Positions 5,072 through 6,458 of a stretch of DNA of 6,458 nucleotides are shown here, in pieces. The notes under the pieces were generated by a model, which was given only the letters and a program-made list of their open reading frames with translations, was not told where the DNA came from and did not search any database. The stretch comes from Synergistaceae bacterium (lineage in GTDB: Bacteria; Synergistota; Synergistia; Synergistales; Synergistaceae). The stretch's first letter is position 1. Each line of letters begins with the position of its first letter. The position numbers and the translations under genes are program-made. The DNA is taken from contig JAISRP010000045.1 in NCBI GenBank assembly GCA_031273585.1, positions 1 through 6,458 of the forward strand. The letters run 5' to 3'.

Positions 5072-6401
5072 ATTCCTTGGAATTGTATCCCTGAGCGATG
5101 AGATATTCGAGCTTGTCAGGAAGGAAAGGCTGATAGTCATCGTCTCCCACAGGGGCGAGGAGTTCGCCGAGATCGTGGGCCCCGTCGACGAGGCGCAGGA
5201 GAAGGAGTACAGGATGCTCCGGGCGATATCGGAGCACGGCGAGGGGCCAATACGCGGCGGCGACCCGGTCGTGACCGACCTCGAATTTTCGCGGATCCCG
5301 ACGGAGGATGACATGGCGGATCACGAGTCCCAGATGCGGTCCGAGGAGGATATACTGCGCTCGGCACAGGAGCTCGTGGTGTGGCATCAACTTCCCATAA
5401 AGCTGATCGACGCCGAGACGCTTCTCGATGAAAAAAAACTTTTCTTCTACTTCACATCCGACCAGAGGGTCGACTTCAGGAGTCTCGTAAAGGACCTCGC
5501 GCGCAAGTTCAAGACGAGGATAGAGTTGCGGCAGATGGGGGTCAGGGACGAGGCCCGCATCATAAGGGGCCTGTCCTCGTGCGGACTGCCGTGCTGCTGC
5601 AGCTACTGGCTGAACCAGTTTGCCCCCATCGGCATAAAGATGGTCAAGGAGCAGAATATAGCCCTGAACCCGGCCAAGATATCCGGGATATGCGGTCGGC
5701 TCATGTGCTGCATGTCCTTCGAGCACAAGGTCTACAAGGATCTTTGGGCCGGGCTCCCGGGTCCGGGGAGCAAGATAAAGTCGCCCAGCGGCAACTATAT
5801 AGTCATCTCCATGGACATATCGAGGGAGGCCGTTCGCTGCCATAAACCCTCCGGGGGGGATATAGCGGTTCCCATAGGCCTCTTCGACGAGTTCAGGCAG
5901 GCGGTGATCAACGGAGGGGAGTGGGAGGTCCCGGCGGACGCGCTGCCCGAGCCGGTCACCCGCAGAAAACCCGTCTGCGCGGCCTGCCGAGGAAATCTCT
6001 TTGAACGGGCCTCCCTGGAGGATGCGAGGGGCGCTTCCGACGCGAGGAGCGACGGCGGAGCCTCCGCAGTTGGCCTCCCCGGCGCGGAATCCAGGCAGGC
6101 GGGAGCCCCCCCCGTCCAGGGGATGTCCGAGAGGAAGCGCGTCACGAAGAGAAGGGGACGCAGGGGGGCCGTCAGACCGCAGGAGGGCAGCGCATCCGCC
6201 CCAAGGCCTCAGGAGCAGGTCCAGGCCCGGCCCCCGGAGCGTCCGCGCAGACCTGTCGCTCAAAAATTCCAGGTCCAGGGACAGGCCGCCCCTCAGGCGG
6301 AGCCCCGGGCCGGCGAAAAATCCGAGGCCGAGAGGCCGAAGCGCGCCAGGCGCAGACGAAGACGCACGAAACGCCCCGGCGGGGATGACTCGGCGGCATA
6401 A
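5037..6401 (+). CDS. ricT: PSP1-domain protein RicT/YaaT with an Arg/Pro-rich tail
   Basis: RicT (YaaT) in B. subtilis works with RicA and RicF as an Fe-S-binding complex that directs RNase Y in mRNA maturation and affects sporulation, competence and biofilm. The PSP1 domain covers about residues 109-190, with LVVWHQLPIKLIDAE, VDFR (145-148) and RIELRQMG (161-168). The conserved cysteine region follows: C182, C187, C188, then C219, C224 and C225 in SGICGRLMCC, with the linking IKMVKEQNIALNPAKISG. C186 is an additional cysteine. A CxxC (314-317) and a tail of roughly 125 residues rich in Arg, Pro, Ala and Gln lie beyond the core, ending with six arginines (438-443). Such a tail suggests RNA or membrane contact, but that is inference. 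The TTG start is supported by GGAGG (5023-5027) nine bases upstream and overlaps holB by 35 bases. No ricA or ricF gene is in the window. Confidence 0.92.
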   Translation: MNRFLATYGKPRFLGIVSLSDEIFELVRKERLIVIVSHRGEEFAEIVGPVDEAQEKEYRMLRAISEHGEGPIRGGDPVVTDLEFSRIPTEDDMADHESQMRSEEDILRSAQELVVWHQLPIKLIDAETLLDEKKLFFYFTSDQRVDFRSLVKDLARKFKTRIELRQMGVRDEARIIRGLSSCGLPCCCSYWLNQFAPIGIKMVKEQNIALNPAKISGICGRLMCCMSFEHKVYKDLWAGLPGPGSKIKSPSGNYIVISMDISREAVRCHKPSGGDIAVPIGLFDEFRQAVINGGEWEVPADALPEPVTRRKPVCAACRGNLFERASLEDARGASDARSDGGASAVGLPGAESRQAGAPPVQGMSERKRVTKRRGRRGAVRPQEGSASAPRPQEQVQARPPERPRRPVAQKFQVQGQAAPQAEPRAGEKSEAERPKRARRRRRRTKRPGGDDSAA

Positions 6402-6458
6402 TTTCATCCGGGGCGGCTGACGGCGGTAGGGAGGGCGTTATTTGCCCCGGACATTCCG
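6402..6458 (+). other. Short downstream region, possible ribosome binding site and TTG start of a next gene
   Basis: After the ricT stop, GGGAGGG at 6429-6435 lies six bases before a TTG at 6442-6444. This resembles the ricT start arrangement. Only five codons would be visible, too few to name a gene. TCCGGGGC (6407-6414) and GCCCCGGA (6444-6451) form an 8-bp inverted repeat spanning this site. Confidence 0.25.

Noticed and set aside
4971..6407. Long minus-strand open frame of 478 codons opposite holB and ricT
   Set aside because: It mirrors ricT almost exactly, and its translation is low-complexity Leu/Gly/Arg/Pro without recognisable motifs. Long antisense frames are expected in GC-rich genes, and ricT itself is clearly real.

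Overview
The window is a compact, GC-rich, all plus-strand stretch of a bacterial chromosome carrying housekeeping genes. Gene content (era-recO, then tmk-yaaR-holB-ricT), heavy use of AGG for Arg and ATA for Ile despite high GC, and GTG/TTG starts preceded by GGAGG-type ribosome binding sites suggest a Firmicutes-like lineage. My best guess is a Synergistota member. This is inference from gene order and codon style, not from a search.

Layout: (1) 1-880, the GTPase Era, lacking only its first few codons. (2) About 877-1641, the recombination mediator RecO, starting on a GTGA overlap with era. (3) 1642-1914, a gene-free gap filled by a 172-bp composite inverted repeat, followed by an extended -10 promoter. 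(4) 1915-3023, a two-gene unit: a membrane-anchored or exported ComEC-type metallo-beta-lactamase hydrolase, and a small DUF3006 protein joined to it by ATGA. (5) 3024-3210, a short gap with a weak terminator candidate and a TATAAT promoter. (6) 3211-6401, a tightly overlapping operon: thymidylate kinase (tmk), DUF327/YaaR, DNA polymerase III delta' (holB) and the PSP1-family protein RicT/YaaT. (7) 6402-6458, the start of the next intergenic or gene-start region.

How they relate: era and recO serve ribosome assembly and DNA repair. The tmk operon links dTTP supply, the clamp loader and an RNA-processing factor. It matches the Bacillus subtilis tmk-yaaQ-yaaR-holB-yaaT order, except that yaaQ (darA, the c-di-AMP receptor) is absent. 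The MBL/DUF3006 pair sits between these two blocks with its own promoter.

No full new defence or mobile system is visible. The most unusual signal is the palindromic element at 1650-1821. Its two arms are diverged inverted copies of a two-hairpin unit whose stems differ by compensating changes, and they join at a perfect 18-bp inner stem. Secondary points are a delta' subunit that has lost its P-loop, one zinc cysteine and the SRC cysteine, and a RicT with a long Arg/Pro-rich tail plus an extra CxxC.
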